From Caballeronia sordidicola (lineage in GTDB: Bacteria > Pseudomonadota > Gammaproteobacteria > Burkholderiales > Burkholderiaceae), in assembly GCF_002220365.1 (NCBI RefSeq), contig NZ_MTHB01000261.1, positions 1 through 64,000 on the forward strand: a stretch of DNA of 64,000 nt. The letters run 5' to 3'. This document shows, piece by piece, positions 11,742-20,429 of the stretch. Below the pieces are notes generated by a model. The model saw only the letters and a program-made list of their open reading frames with translations. It searched no databases and was not told the DNA's origin. The position numbers were made by a program, and so were the translations under genes. Numbering within the stretch: the first letter of the stretch is position 1; each line of letters begins with the position of its first letter.

Positions 11742-12304
11742 TGTCGACTTTGTCTTTCACGCCTGATATCGCCGCAACGGAAAACGCGCACGACCGGGCG
11801 AGCCGCGTGAAACTGATGATTTTCGACATCGACGGCGTGTTCACCGACGGCAGCCTGTTCTTCACCGCCGACGGCGACGCCATGAAGTCCTTCAATTCGC
11901 TCGACGGCCACGGCGTGAAAATGCTGCAGTCGGCGGGCATTCAGACGGCGATCATCACCGGGCGCAACTCCGGCATTGTCGCGGCACGAGCACGGGAGCT
12001 GGGTATTACGCACCTGCACCAAGGCGTCGCCGATAAAACCATCGCGCTTGCCCAACTGCTGCAAACCACGGGTATCCCGGCAACCGAATGCGGCTATATG
12101 GGCGACGACTGGCCTGATCTCGCCGTGATGCGTATGTGCGCTTTCGCAGCGGCGCCCGCCAACGCACATGTCGAAGTGCTGAACCGCGTCCATTTGGCCA
12201 CCGCCAAGCGCGGCGGCGAAGGTGCGGTGCGTGAAGTCTGCGACGCCATCCTGCGCGCGCAGAATCGCTACGACGGCCTGCTTGCCGCGGCTATCGGAGC
12301 CTGA
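11741..12304 (+). CDS. kdsC: 3-deoxy-D-manno-octulosonate 8-phosphate phosphatase (KdsC)
   Basis: This HAD phosphatase releases Kdo from Kdo 8-phosphate. The 187-residue protein has HAD motif I (FDIDGVFTDG, with nucleophile and acid Asp near residues 29-31), a motif II Thr/Ser in IITGRNS and motif IV GYMGDDWPDLAVM. It lacks a large cap domain, as expected for the tetrameric KdsC type. The ATG overlaps the kdsD stop by one base, and lptC begins 5 bp after its stop. Confidence 0.94.
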   Translation: MSTLSFTPDIAATENAHDRASRVKLMIFDIDGVFTDGSLFFTADGDAMKSFNSLDGHGVKMLQSAGIQTAIITGRNSGIVAARARELGITHLHQGVADKTIALAQLLQTTGIPATECGYMGDDWPDLAVMRMCAFAAAPANAHVEVLNRVHLATAKRGGEGAVREVCDAILRAQNRYDGLLAAAIGA

Positions 12305-12309
12305 ATCCC

Positions 12310-12909
12310 ATGCAACGACCGAAGAAACTGACCTCAGCGCTGCCGGTGCTCGCACTGGCCGCGCTGGCGGGCGTCACCTACTGGATGCTGCAAGCTACGC
12401 TTCCCAAGCCCCAGGAAACGGAGCGCCCGAAGGAACACACGCCCGACTACTTCGCGAACAACTTCTCCGTCTCGGAACTGGACACCACCGGCACGACGCA
12501 GTATCGGCTGACTGCGATTTCCATGGTGCATTACGAGGACGATGAAGTCAGCGACCTCACCAAACCCGCCATGCGCATGTTTCAGCCCCTGCGCCCGACC
12601 GTGACGGCAACATCCGAGCGCGGCACGGTGAACGGCGACGTCTCGGTTGTCGACTTATACGAGAACGCCCACATTTTGCGCGTGGCTGGTTACGGCGACC
12701 CGCAGATGACGGCGGATTCCGTGCACTTTCGCATCCTTGTGAACGACGATGTCATCGAAACGGAAAAGCCGGTTAAACTTCAGCGCGGTCCGTCCGTGAT
12801 GACGGGCGACGGCATGAACTACAACAACGCGACCCGGGTAATGAAGCTGTTTGGGACGGTACGCGGCCAGATCGCCGCCTCTGATACCCTCGGCACCTCA
12901 TCCAAATAA
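12310..12909 (+). CDS. lptC: LPS export system protein LptC
   Basis: LptC is the bitopic inner-membrane component that hands LPS from the LptB2FG transporter to periplasmic LptA. The 199-residue product has one N-terminal membrane segment (about 8-27, ALPVLALAALAGVTYWML) followed by a periplasmic beta-jellyroll region with typical motifs (SVSELDTTGTTQYRL, MRMFQPLRPTV, ENAHILRVAGYGDPQMTADS). It lies between kdsC and lptA, the conserved position. Confidence 0.93.
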   Translation: MQRPKKLTSALPVLALAALAGVTYWMLQATLPKPQETERPKEHTPDYFANNFSVSELDTTGTTQYRLTAISMVHYEDDEVSDLTKPAMRMFQPLRPTVTATSERGTVNGDVSVVDLYENAHILRVAGYGDPQMTADSVHFRILVNDDVIETEKPVKLQRGPSVMTGDGMNYNNATRVMKLFGTVRGQIAASDTLGTSSK

Positions 12910-12957
12910 CCCCGGCAGTTCCGACGAATTGCGCTTAATCCATTCAAGTGTGACTGC

Positions 12958-13668
12958 ATGAACAAACCGTTTCTCCGACCCGAATCCGGCCGTCTGTGCG
13001 CAGCGCGCGCTGCATTGTTGCGCCGCGCCGCACGTGTCGTGCAATTCGGGATCGCGGCAACATGCGTGGCGTTGCCGCTGGCGGCCTCGCTATTGGCTTT
13101 TGCCCCGGCCGCCTACGCCGAACGCGCCGACAACGACAAGCCGCTGAATATCGAAGCGGACAACATGACCTATGACGACCTGAAGCAGGTCAACATATTC
13201 ACGGGTCACGTTGTCGCGACGAAAGGCACGATCATCATCAAGGCCGACCGTGTAGACGTGACGCAGGACCCGCAGGGGTATCAGTACGCAACCGGTACGT
13301 CGACCGGCGGCGCCCTCTCGTACTTCCGCCAGAAACGCGACGGCCTCGACGAATACATAGAAGGCAATGCCGTGAGGATCGACTACGACGGCAAGCAGGA
13401 TCTCACCACGCTGACCACCCGTGCCGTTGTGCGCCGCCTAGTGGGTCTCACCACGATCCAGGACGAAGTGCACGGCAGCGTGATTACCTATGACGGCCAG
13501 AAAGACTTCTATACGGCGAAAGCCGGACCTGACGTCGCCGGTCCAGGCAACCCGACTGGCCGCGTGCGCGCCATGCTCGCCCCGCGTAACGGCGGCGCCG
13601 CACCGCTGTCCGGCGCGCCGGCCACCCTGACGCCGTCCACCAAGATGCAAGGAACGCAGCAGCCGTGA
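12958..13668 (+). CDS. lptA: LPS transport periplasmic protein LptA
   Basis: LptA forms the periplasmic bridge that carries LPS to the outer membrane. The 236-residue protein has an arginine-rich N-region and a long signal peptide ending near AAYA-ERA (about residue 55). The OstA-like fold follows (LNIEADNMTYDDLKQVNIFT, GTIIIKADRVDVTQDPQGYQ, EYIEGNAVRIDYDGKQ) with a proline/alanine-rich tail. The long positively charged N terminus is unusual but seen in related genomes. Its stop overlaps the GTG start of lptB. Confidence 0.93.
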   Translation: MNKPFLRPESGRLCAARAALLRRAARVVQFGIAATCVALPLAASLLAFAPAAYAERADNDKPLNIEADNMTYDDLKQVNIFTGHVVATKGTIIIKADRVDVTQDPQGYQYATGTSTGGALSYFRQKRDGLDEYIEGNAVRIDYDGKQDLTTLTTRAVVRRLVGLTTIQDEVHGSVITYDGQKDFYTAKAGPDVAGPGNPTGRVRAMLAPRNGGAAPLSGAPATLTPSTKMQGTQQP

Positions 13669-14447
13669 ATTCGCCCGCCATGCCTCATCGCAAGCCGGCC
13701 GGCACGAGCAGTTCGCTCACCGTCCGCAACCTGAAGAAACGCTACGGCTCGCGCACGGTCGTGAAAGACGTCTCGCTCGACGTGAAAAGCGGCGAAGTGG
13801 TCGGGCTGCTGGGGCCGAACGGCGCAGGCAAGACGACGTCGTTCTATATGATCGTCGGGCTGGTGCCGCTGGATGCAGGCGAAATCCTGCTTGACGGCAC
13901 CTCCATCAGCCTCTTGCCCATTCACAAGCGAGCGCGCCTGGGGCTCTCGTATTTGCCGCAGGAAGCGTCCGTGTTCCGTAAGCTTACGGTCGAGCAGAAC
14001 ATTCGCGCTGTGCTTGAGCTGCAAACGGACGAAAACGAAAAGCCGCTCTCCAAGCAAGCGATTACGGATCGCGCGGAAGCATTGCTGGACGAACTTCAGA
14101 TCGCGCATCTACGTGAAAACCCGGCTTTGTCGCTTTCGGGCGGCGAACGGCGGCGGGTGGAAATTGCCCGTGCACTCGCGACCAATCCGGCGTTCATCCT
14201 GTTGGACGAACCGTTCGCCGGCGTCGACCCGATCGCCGTGCTCGAAATCCAGAAAATCGTGAAGTTCCTGAAGCAGCGCAACATTGGCGTGCTGATCACG
14301 GACCACAACGTGCGCGAGACGCTGGGTATCTGCGACCATGCTTACATCATCAGCGACGGTAGCGTGCTCGCGGCAGGCGCGCCAAGCGAGATCATCGAAA
14401 ATGAGAGTGTGCGGCGCGTTTATCTCGGTGAACATTTCCGCATGTGA
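13665..14447 (+). CDS. lptB: LPS export ABC transporter ATP-binding protein LptB
   Basis: LptB is the cytoplasmic ATPase of the LptB2FG complex that extracts LPS from the inner membrane. The 260-residue product shows Walker A GPNGAGKTTSFYM near residue 50, signature LSGGERRRVEIARAL near 155, Walker B FILLDEPFAGVDP and the H-loop TDHNVRET. I use the GTG at 13665, which overlaps the lptA stop (GTGA) and implies coupling; an ATG at 13680 is an alternative. A strong terminator follows before rpoN. Confidence 0.95.
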   Translation: MNSPAMPHRKPAGTSSSLTVRNLKKRYGSRTVVKDVSLDVKSGEVVGLLGPNGAGKTTSFYMIVGLVPLDAGEILLDGTSISLLPIHKRARLGLSYLPQEASVFRKLTVEQNIRAVLELQTDENEKPLSKQAITDRAEALLDELQIAHLRENPALSLSGGERRRVEIARALATNPAFILLDEPFAGVDPIAVLEIQKIVKFLKQRNIGVLITDHNVRETLGICDHAYIISDGSVLAAGAPSEIIENESVRRVYLGEHFRM

Positions 14448-14519
14448 GCGCGGGGGCACGGCGTCCTTTGCCCCTTGCAACATCTTGGTGGACGGCGTCC
14501 TGCGCCGCCAGCAGATCTT

Positions 14520-14550
14520 AAGTGCCGCCCGCGAGGCGGCACTTGTTTTT
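14520..14550 (+). terminator. Rho-independent terminator after lptB
   Basis: A perfect 10-bp stem, AAGTGCCGCC (14520-14529) with GGCGGCACTT (14535-14544), has a 5-nt loop and is followed by GTTTTT. It should end the kds-lpt transcript and leave rpoN with its own promoter. Confidence 0.85.
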
Positions 14551-14611
14551 GGTCGATCCCCGCGAGGTGTCGCGCCCGTGGCAAACTCTCTACAATGATT
14601 AAAACCTTGCC

Positions 14612-16135
14612 ATGAAAGCCAGCCTCCAACTCCGCCTGTCGCAGCATCTTGCGCTGACCCCACAACTGCAGCAGTCCATCCGGCTGCTGCAGTTGTCGAC
14701 GCTCGAACTGCAGCAGGAAGTCGCGATGGCTGTCGCGCAAAATCCGCTGCTCGAGAACGAGGACGACTGGACCACCAGCCCGCTGCGCGTGGCAGCGGAC
14801 GGCTCGCTGATCACATCGGGGGCGTCGGTCAACGCGCCCGATTCCATGATGAGCAACGGCACGTCGTCGAGCAGTAGCACGACCACGACCGACCGCTCGG
14901 AAAACGGCGAGCCCCAGGGGGTAGACGAATACAACGGCATGAGTTCGTCGGACAACGGACCGGATTCGAGTTCCTGGAATCTGGAAGACTACGGCCGCTC
15001 GAATAGCGGTTCGGACGACGACGACCTGCCGCCGCTGCAGATCCACGAATCCACTACTACGCTGCGCGACCACCTGACTTCGCAACTGCGCATGACGAAG
15101 GCGAATCAGCGTGATCGGGCGCTGATCACGTTCCTGATCGAATCGCTCGATGAAGACGGTTACCTCACGTCGTCGCTCGAAGAAGTGAAGGCGGATCTGC
15201 CGGATGAACTCGAGGTCGATGTCGACGAACTGAGCGCGGCGCTCGCGCTGCTGCAGAGCTTCGATCCGCCGGGAGTGGGTGGCCGTTCGGCGTCCGAATG
15301 CCTGAAACTGCAGTTGTTGCGGCTCGAACCATCGCCTGTTCGCACGCTGGCGCTCGATATTGTGATGCACCATCTGGAACTGCTCGCGGCGCGCGATTTC
15401 ACGCGTTTGCGCAAGCAGCTCAAGGCGTCTGACGACGCATTGCGCGATGCACACGTGCTGATCCGTTCACTGGAACCGTTCCCTGGCGCTGCGTTCGGGA
15501 AGAGCGAAGCGGATTACGTGGTTCCCGACATCCTCGTGCGCAAGATGTCCAGTGGATGGACGGCAGAATTGAATCCGGAAATCGTGCCGCGTCTTCGCAT
15601 CAATCACCTCTATGCGAATATTTTGCGCAACAATCGCGGCGATCCGGGCAGTGGTTCGTTGCGTCAGCAGCTCCAGGAAGCACGCTGGTTGATCAAGAAT
15701 ATTCAACAAAGATTCGAGACGATTCTTCGCGTTGCACAAGCCATTGTGGAGCGTCAGAAGAACTTTTTTGCGCACGGCGAAATTGCAATGCGGCCCTTGG
15801 TTTTGAGGGAGATTGCTGATACGCTGGGTTTACACGAATCCACCGTCTCGCGTGTGACAACCGGTAAGTACATGCTGACCCCATTCGGGACGCTTGAATT
15901 CAAGTACTTCTTCGGATCGCACGTTTCAACGGACACGGGTGGCGCGGCATCGTCCACGGCGATCCGGGCACTCATCAAGCAACTGATAGGAGCCGAAGAC
16001 TCAAAATCTCCTCTTTCAGACAGCCGCATCGCAGAGTTGCTGGCGGAACAAGGATTCGTGGTCGCGCGCCGTACGGTCGCCAAATATCGCGAAGCTCTGA
16101 AAATTCCGGCAGTGAATTTGCGAAAGTCTCTGTAG
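14612..16135 (+). CDS. rpoN: RNA polymerase sigma-54 factor
   Basis: RpoN directs transcription from -24/-12 promoters with AAA+ activators, controlling nitrogen and other regulons. The 507-residue protein has the Q/L-rich region I (ALTPQLQQSIRLLQLSTLEL), an acidic Ser/Asp-rich region II (about 65-150, with poly-Ser/Thr stretches), the core-binding domain, the HTH (LHESTVSRVTTGKY) and the RpoN box ARRTVAKYRE at about 490. It is followed by hpf and the nitrogen PTS genes, the usual context. A TACAAT hexamer at 14591-14596 is a possible -10 box, without a good -35. Confidence 0.97.
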   Translation: MKASLQLRLSQHLALTPQLQQSIRLLQLSTLELQQEVAMAVAQNPLLENEDDWTTSPLRVAADGSLITSGASVNAPDSMMSNGTSSSSSTTTTDRSENGEPQGVDEYNGMSSSDNGPDSSSWNLEDYGRSNSGSDDDDLPPLQIHESTTTLRDHLTSQLRMTKANQRDRALITFLIESLDEDGYLTSSLEEVKADLPDELEVDVDELSAALALLQSFDPPGVGGRSASECLKLQLLRLEPSPVRTLALDIVMHHLELLAARDFTRLRKQLKASDDALRDAHVLIRSLEPFPGAAFGKSEADYVVPDILVRKMSSGWTAELNPEIVPRLRINHLYANILRNNRGDPGSGSLRQQLQEARWLIKNIQQRFETILRVAQAIVERQKNFFAHGEIAMRPLVLREIADTLGLHESTVSRVTTGKYMLTPFGTLEFKYFFGSHVSTDTGGAASSTAIRALIKQLIGAEDSKSPLSDSRIAELLAEQGFVVARRTVAKYREALKIPAVNLRKSL

Positions 16136-16157
16136 CCCGCTGCATGTTGCGGCGGGC
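16135..16157 (+). terminator. Weak hairpin after rpoN
   Basis: GCCCGC (16135-16140) pairs with GCGGGC (16152-16157), followed only by CCTTT. It may give partial termination between rpoN and hpf; the U-tract is poor, so readthrough is likely. Confidence 0.35.
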
Positions 16158-16309
16158 CTTTACCGGCCGCGTCGCGAAAGCGCGAGCGAGCCGGCCGATG
16201 CGATTCCCGTTCTGTACCGCTGTTCACCAGAATGGCCACGTACGGGCAAGCAGCGACCGGTTTTAGCAGCGTGATAACGACCAGGCGGCCATTAGCTTGG
16301 AGAGCAACT

Positions 16310-16669
16310 ATGAATCTGCAGATCAGTGGACACCATCTCGAATTGACGCCTGCGTTGCGAGAATATGTGATCACCAAACTGGATAGGGTGCTACGGCACT
16401 TCGATCAGGTGATCGACGGCAGTGTGGTCCTCTCGGTCGACAATCATAGGGAAAAGGACAAGCGGCAAAAGGTCGAAATCAACCTGCATCTGAAGGGCAA
16501 GGACATTTTCATCGAGAGTTGTGACGTTGATATGTACGCGGCCATCGACCTGATGGTCGACAAGCTGGACAGGCAAGTGCTCCGCCACAAGGACAAGATC
16601 CAGGGCCATGCGCACGCCACCATGAAGTACGGACACGAACCGCAGGAGAGCGAAGTTCCGGCGCCGTAA
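16310..16669 (+). CDS. hpf: Ribosome hibernation-promoting factor, short form
   Basis: HPF binds the 30S decoding region to inactivate ribosomes in stationary phase. The 119-residue product is the short S30AE form: MNLQISGHHLELTPALREYV, KLDRVLRHFDQV and VEINLHLKGKDIFIES. The start at 16310 has GGAG 7-8 bases upstream and matches the family; an upstream in-frame ATG at 16232 would add a non-homologous 26 residues. It is followed by a strong terminator. It was historically called the sigma-54 modulation protein because of this position beside rpoN. Confidence 0.95.
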   Translation: MNLQISGHHLELTPALREYVITKLDRVLRHFDQVIDGSVVLSVDNHREKDKRQKVEINLHLKGKDIFIESCDVDMYAAIDLMVDKLDRQVLRHKDKIQGHAHATMKYGHEPQESEVPAP

Positions 16670-16795
16670 GCTCCCGTGAACGGTTAGAAGGATGATTCAA
16701 ATGGGTTGAACGGCGCATCGGCGGGAAGTTTTTGTTGATGCGCCGGATTCCGGAACAGAGAGGACCGGAGCCCATCGGCACGATAGTCGGCACGA

Positions 16796-16822
16796 GCCGC
16801 CTGAAAGCAGGCGGCTTTTTTT
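16796..16822 (+). terminator. Rho-independent terminator after hpf
   Basis: GCCGCCTG (16796-16803), loop AAAG, CAGGCGGC (16808-16815), then seven T. A textbook terminator closing the rpoN-hpf unit. Confidence 0.9.
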
Positions 16823-16950
16823 GTCACCGGCAGTTTCAGACGTTTTTTGCCGCAACAGGGGTGAATCGGGGCAAAGCGGCAAGCGTTGCGTTATGCGCAA
16901 CAAACGCGTCCAGCGTATGGCGCGCCGCACCATCGCTGATTGCGCTGTTC

Positions 16951-16956
16951 TATAAT
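16951..16956 (+). promoter_or_regulatory. Candidate -10 box upstream of ptsN-hprK-rapZ
   Basis: A perfect TATAAT lies 154 bp before the ptsN start and downstream of the hpf terminator. The -35 region (about 16927-16933) is not close to TTGACA. It is the best visible promoter element for the ptsN-hprK-rapZ genes. Confidence 0.45.
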
Positions 16957-17109
16957 GGTCCGGTTAGGTTAGTACCGGGGTTGTTAATCGGAGTGAAGGT
17001 GAGACTTTGGTCTCCCGCGCATTCCTTACCAAAATCGCCGTGAGCGTTTCGTGCAGGTTCTGCAGCCGCCACGATGAGGAGAATTCAGGCCACGCATCTG
17101 CCTGCCAAC

Positions 17110-17565
17110 ATGAATCGTTTAGCCAAATTTCTTCCCCTCGAAAATGTCGTCCTCGGACTGTCCGTCACCAGCAAGAAACGTGTATTCGAGCAAGCGGGCC
17201 TGATCTTCGAGAACCAGAACGGCATTGGCCGCAGTACCGTCACCGACAATCTCTTTGCGCGCGAGCGCCTTGGCTCGACCGGTCTCGGCGAAGGTGTCGC
17301 CATTCCCCACGGACGCATCAAGGGCCTGAAGCATCCGCTCGCCGCCTTCGTGCGCCTGGCTGAGCCGATCGCGTTCGAATCGCCGGACGGGCAGCCCGTG
17401 TCGCTGCTGATCTTTCTGCTTGTTCCCGAACAGGCCACGCAACAGCACCTCGAAATCCTCTCGGAAATAGCGCAGCTGCTTTCCGACCGGGATGCACGAG
17501 AACGCCTGAATACTGAAGAAAACCGTGAGGCGCTGTATCAGGTGCTCACGCAATGGCAGCCCTGA
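17110..17565 (+). CDS. ptsN: Nitrogen PTS enzyme IIA (EIIANtr)
   Basis: EIIANtr is the terminal phosphoacceptor of the nitrogen phosphotransferase system and regulates K+ transport, nitrogen and envelope functions by its phosphorylation state. The 151-residue protein has the mannitol/fructose-type EIIA fold, with the phosphorylated His67 in GVAIPHGRIKG and a conserved C-terminal ATQQHLEILSEIAQLLSD. The start at 17110 (MNRLAKFLPLENVVLG) fits homologues; an in-frame ATG at 17074 is possible. hprK follows 187 bp downstream. Confidence 0.93.
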   Translation: MNRLAKFLPLENVVLGLSVTSKKRVFEQAGLIFENQNGIGRSTVTDNLFARERLGSTGLGEGVAIPHGRIKGLKHPLAAFVRLAEPIAFESPDGQPVSLLIFLLVPEQATQQHLEILSEIAQLLSDRDARERLNTEENREALYQVLTQWQP

Positions 17566-17752
17566 GCTCTCCCGCGCCAGGCCTCGCGCTGGACTTGAAG
17601 CCGGACTCGGTGCAAGAGACCAGGCCCAACGGCCCTCTCGCGCCGGCGGCCCTTCTAGCGCACAATCGGTCCTATTGAGCGGAGCATTGAAGAGACCAAA
17701 CCCGGCTCTTCAAATGCGCCATGCTCGCGGCCTCTCTCGGAGTTCCGGCCTC

Positions 17753-18721
17753 ATGGATACGTCCAGCATCAACGCCCAGAGCATTTTCGACGACAACGCA
17801 GCCGCGCTGAAACTGAGCTGGCTGACAGGTCACGAAGGCTGGGAGCGCGGCTTTTCGACCGAAACCGTTGCCAATGCAACGTCAAGCGCCGATCTCGTCG
17901 GGCACCTGAACCTGATTCACCCCAACCGTATCCAGGTACTTGGCGACGCCGAAATCACCTACTACCAGCGTCAGTCCGACGAAGACCGGTCGCGCAACAT
18001 GGCCGAACTGATCGCGCTGGAACCGCCCTTCCTGGTGGTGGCGGGCGAAGTCGGCGCGCCGCCCGAACTGGTTCTGCGATGCACGCGCTCGTCCACGCCG
18101 CTCTTCACCACGCGCATGTCAGCGGCGGCGGTGATTGACAGCCTGCGCCTCTATATGTCGCGGATTCTTGCTCCGCGCGCGACGCTGCACGGCGTGTTCC
18201 TCGATATCCTCGGCATGGGCGTGTTGCTGACCGGCGACTCCGGTCTCGGCAAAAGCGAACTCGGGCTCGAGTTGATCAGCCGCGGTCACGGTCTTGTCGC
18301 TGACGACGCCGTAGACTTCGTGCGCCTCGGTCCGGATTTTGTCGAGGGCCGATGCCCGCCGCTGCTGCAGAACCTGCTGGAAGTGCGCGGTCTAGGCCTG
18401 CTGGATATCAAGACCATCTTTGGGGAAACCGCCGTTCGGCGGAAAATGAAGCTCAAGCTGATCGTTCAGCTTGTGCGTCGTCCAGACGGTGAATTTCAGC
18501 GGCTGCCACTGGAAAGCCAGGCGGTCGACGTACTCGGCTTGCCGATCAGCAAGGTCACGATCCAGGTGGCTGCCGGCCGAAATCTTGCCGTGCTGGTGGA
18601 AGCGGCGGTGCGCAACACGATCCTGCAACTGCGGGGTATCGATACCTTGCGTGACTTCATGGATCGTCAGCGCCTTGCGATGCAGGACCCCGAAAGCCAG
18701 TTCCCCGGCAAGCTGATCTGA
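17753..18721 (+). CDS. hprK: HPr kinase/phosphorylase
   Basis: HprK phosphorylates HPr on the regulatory serine and can reverse this by phosphorolysis. The 322-residue protein has an N-terminal HprK domain and a C-terminal kinase domain with Walker A GDSGLGKSELGLEL near 155 and the family signature region DDAVDFVRLGPDFVEGRCPP, then VRGLGLLDI. The start at 17753 (MDTSSINAQSIFDDN) is chosen over a longer frame from 17525 that overlaps ptsN. A GlcNAc-PTS HPr domain with a serine at the matching place is encoded at 55.2-57.8 kb, a possible substrate. Confidence 0.95.
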   Translation: MDTSSINAQSIFDDNAAALKLSWLTGHEGWERGFSTETVANATSSADLVGHLNLIHPNRIQVLGDAEITYYQRQSDEDRSRNMAELIALEPPFLVVAGEVGAPPELVLRCTRSSTPLFTTRMSAAAVIDSLRLYMSRILAPRATLHGVFLDILGMGVLLTGDSGLGKSELGLELISRGHGLVADDAVDFVRLGPDFVEGRCPPLLQNLLEVRGLGLLDIKTIFGETAVRRKMKLKLIVQLVRRPDGEFQRLPLESQAVDVLGLPISKVTIQVAAGRNLAVLVEAAVRNTILQLRGIDTLRDFMDRQRLAMQDPESQFPGKLI

Positions 18722-18832
18722 TCGGTTTATATGGCAAGACCGGCGGCATCGCGCACTGAGTCAAAGTACTGAGCCGCCGCCCGGACCCGAATTTTTTGCG
18801 TGCTTTTACCTAGAGCGAACGAGTCCTTATTC

Positions 18833-19729
18833 ATGCGCATTATTCTGATTACGGGTATTTCCGGCTCCGGCAAATCGGTTGCCCTGAACGCGCTCGAGGA
18901 CGCCGGCTACTATTGCGTCGACAACCTGCCTCCGCGCTTCCTCCCCGAGCTCGCCAAGTATCTCGACTCACAAGGGCAGCTGCGTCTGGCCGTTGCTATC
19001 GACGCACGTTCGAGCCGTTCGCTCGACGAAGTGCCCGCCATCATCAAAGACCTGTCGCAAGCGTTCGACCTGCGCGTGCTGTTTCTCAACGCCAGTACTC
19101 AGTCGCTGATTCAGCGCTTCTCCGAGACGCGCCGCCGCCATCCGTTGTCGGGTTCGCCCAATCACGACGCCGATGTGGGCCTGCTGACGTCGCTGGGTGA
19201 AGCGATCGAAAGCGAGCGCGAACTTGTCTCGGGACTCGCCGAATTTGGCCATCAGATCGACACCAGCAATCTGCGGGCGAACGTGTTGCGCGCGTGGGTG
19301 AAGAGTTTTATCGAACAGGAGCCGGCCGGACTGACGCTGATGTTCGAATCGTTCGGATTCAAGCGCGGGGTCCCGCTCGACGCCGATTTTGTCTTTGATG
19401 TCCGTACGCTCCCGAATCCCTACTACGACCACGAACTGCGGCCGCTGACGGGCCTGGACAAGCCGGTTATCGACTTTTTGTCCGCCCAGCCGATGGTCCA
19501 CCAGATGATCGACGACGTGGGCACGTTCATCGCCAAATGGCTGCCGCAATTCCGTGACGACAACCGGAGTTACCTGACGGTGGCAATCGGCTGCACGGGT
19601 GGCCAGCATCGCTCGGTATTCATCGCCCAGGCGCTCGCCGCGCGCTTCGGTGACAAGGCCAATGTGATTGTGCGGCATCGCGACGCACCCATCGCTTTAG
19701 ATGGACACGTCGCGCCCTTGCAAACCTGA
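18833..19729 (+). CDS. rapZ: RNase adapter protein RapZ (YvcJ family nucleotide-binding protein)
   Basis: RapZ binds nucleotides and, in enterobacteria, small RNAs of the glmS circuit, presenting them to RNase E; in betaproteobacteria the target is less clear. The 298-residue protein has Walker A GISGSGKSVALNALED at residues 7-22, the DARS motif, RRRHPL and the C-terminal GCTGGQHRSVFIAQAL. The ATG at 18833 (MRIILITGISGSGKS) is chosen over an in-frame ATG 33 bp upstream. It follows hprK by 111 bp, the standard ptsN-hprK-rapZ order. Confidence 0.95.
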   Translation: MRIILITGISGSGKSVALNALEDAGYYCVDNLPPRFLPELAKYLDSQGQLRLAVAIDARSSRSLDEVPAIIKDLSQAFDLRVLFLNASTQSLIQRFSETRRRHPLSGSPNHDADVGLLTSLGEAIESERELVSGLAEFGHQIDTSNLRANVLRAWVKSFIEQEPAGLTLMFESFGFKRGVPLDADFVFDVRTLPNPYYDHELRPLTGLDKPVIDFLSAQPMVHQMIDDVGTFIAKWLPQFRDDNRSYLTVAIGCTGGQHRSVFIAQALAARFGDKANVIVRHRDAPIALDGHVAPLQT

Positions 19730-19730
19730 T

Positions 19731-19750
19731 CGCCTTCGGGCGGCCTTTTC
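19731..19750 (+). terminator. Short terminator-like hairpin after rapZ
   Basis: CGCC, loop TTCG, GGCG (19731-19742), followed by GCCTTTTC. The stem is short but capped by a stable UUCG tetraloop, directly after the rapZ stop. Confidence 0.45.
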
Positions 19751-19764
19751 TAAAGAAGCGCGCG

Positions 19765-20397
19765 ATGTCCACCAATCCCCTTCTCGCTGACCTGCCGCTG
19801 TTTCCGCTGCATACCGTGTTGTTTCCTGGCGGCCATCTCCCCCTGAAGATCTTCGAAGCCCGCTATCTCGACATGGCGCGTGCGTGTTTGCGCGAAGGCA
19901 CGCCGTTCGGCGTGTGCCTGCTGAAAAGTGGTAACGAGATTGCGTCGCCGGGGGATCCGTCGGTGCCGGAGAACATCGGCTGTCTGGCCGAGATCACCCA
20001 ATGCGACGTGGACACGTTCGGCATGTTGTTGGTCCAGGCGCGCGGCACGACGCGCTTTCGGCTGTTGTCGCATCGCGTGGAGCCAAGCAATTTGATCGTG
20101 GGCGTTGCGGAAACCATTGGCGACGACACGCCGCTGGACAGCACGGAAGCGCTGGTGAAGTTCGGTGCGTGCGCGGAAGTGCTGGAGCGGATCATCGATG
20201 CAATCAAGGCGCGCGAGCCGAAGGACCTGCCGTTCACCGAGCCCTTCCTTCTCGACGATCCGACGTGGGTATCAAACCGTTTATCCGAGATCCTGCCGAT
20301 CCCCATGCGCGCCCGGCAAAAGCTGATGGAGCTTGAAGACGCGGCCGCGCGAATTGACGTCGTGCATCACTATATGCAGCAGCATCAATTGCTTTGA
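19765..20397 (+). CDS. LON peptidase substrate-binding domain protein
   Basis: A 210-residue protein consisting of a Lon N-terminal (LAN/PUA-like) domain without ATPase or protease parts: LPLFPLHTVLFPGGHLPLKI at the start, then FEARYLDMARACL, GTTRFRLLSHRVE and a helical C-terminal half. Stand-alone members are common in proteobacteria, and their molecular role is not established beyond presumed peptide or protein binding. It lies 35 bp after rapZ and is convergent with mutY. Confidence 0.9.
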   Translation: MSTNPLLADLPLFPLHTVLFPGGHLPLKIFEARYLDMARACLREGTPFGVCLLKSGNEIASPGDPSVPENIGCLAEITQCDVDTFGMLLVQARGTTRFRLLSHRVEPSNLIVGVAETIGDDTPLDSTEALVKFGACAEVLERIIDAIKAREPKDLPFTEPFLLDDPTWVSNRLSEILPIPMRARQKLMELEDAAARIDVVHHYMQQHQLL

Positions 20398-20429
20398 CGT
20401 TGCTTTAGCGGCTTTAGCGCCCCGCCGTA

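Larger units (their letters stand above)
16670..17109 (+). other. Intergenic region between hpf and ptsN
   Basis: 440 bp without a convincing gene. It contains the hpf terminator (16796-16822) and a candidate promoter (-10 at 16951). An ATG at 17074, in frame with ptsN, would give a 12-residue longer PtsN, but the extension does not resemble the family. Confidence 0.6.

Noticed and set aside
14420..15454. 344-residue frame antisense to rpoN
   Set aside because: Covers the lptB terminator and the rpoN start; no domain and Arg/Gln-biased.
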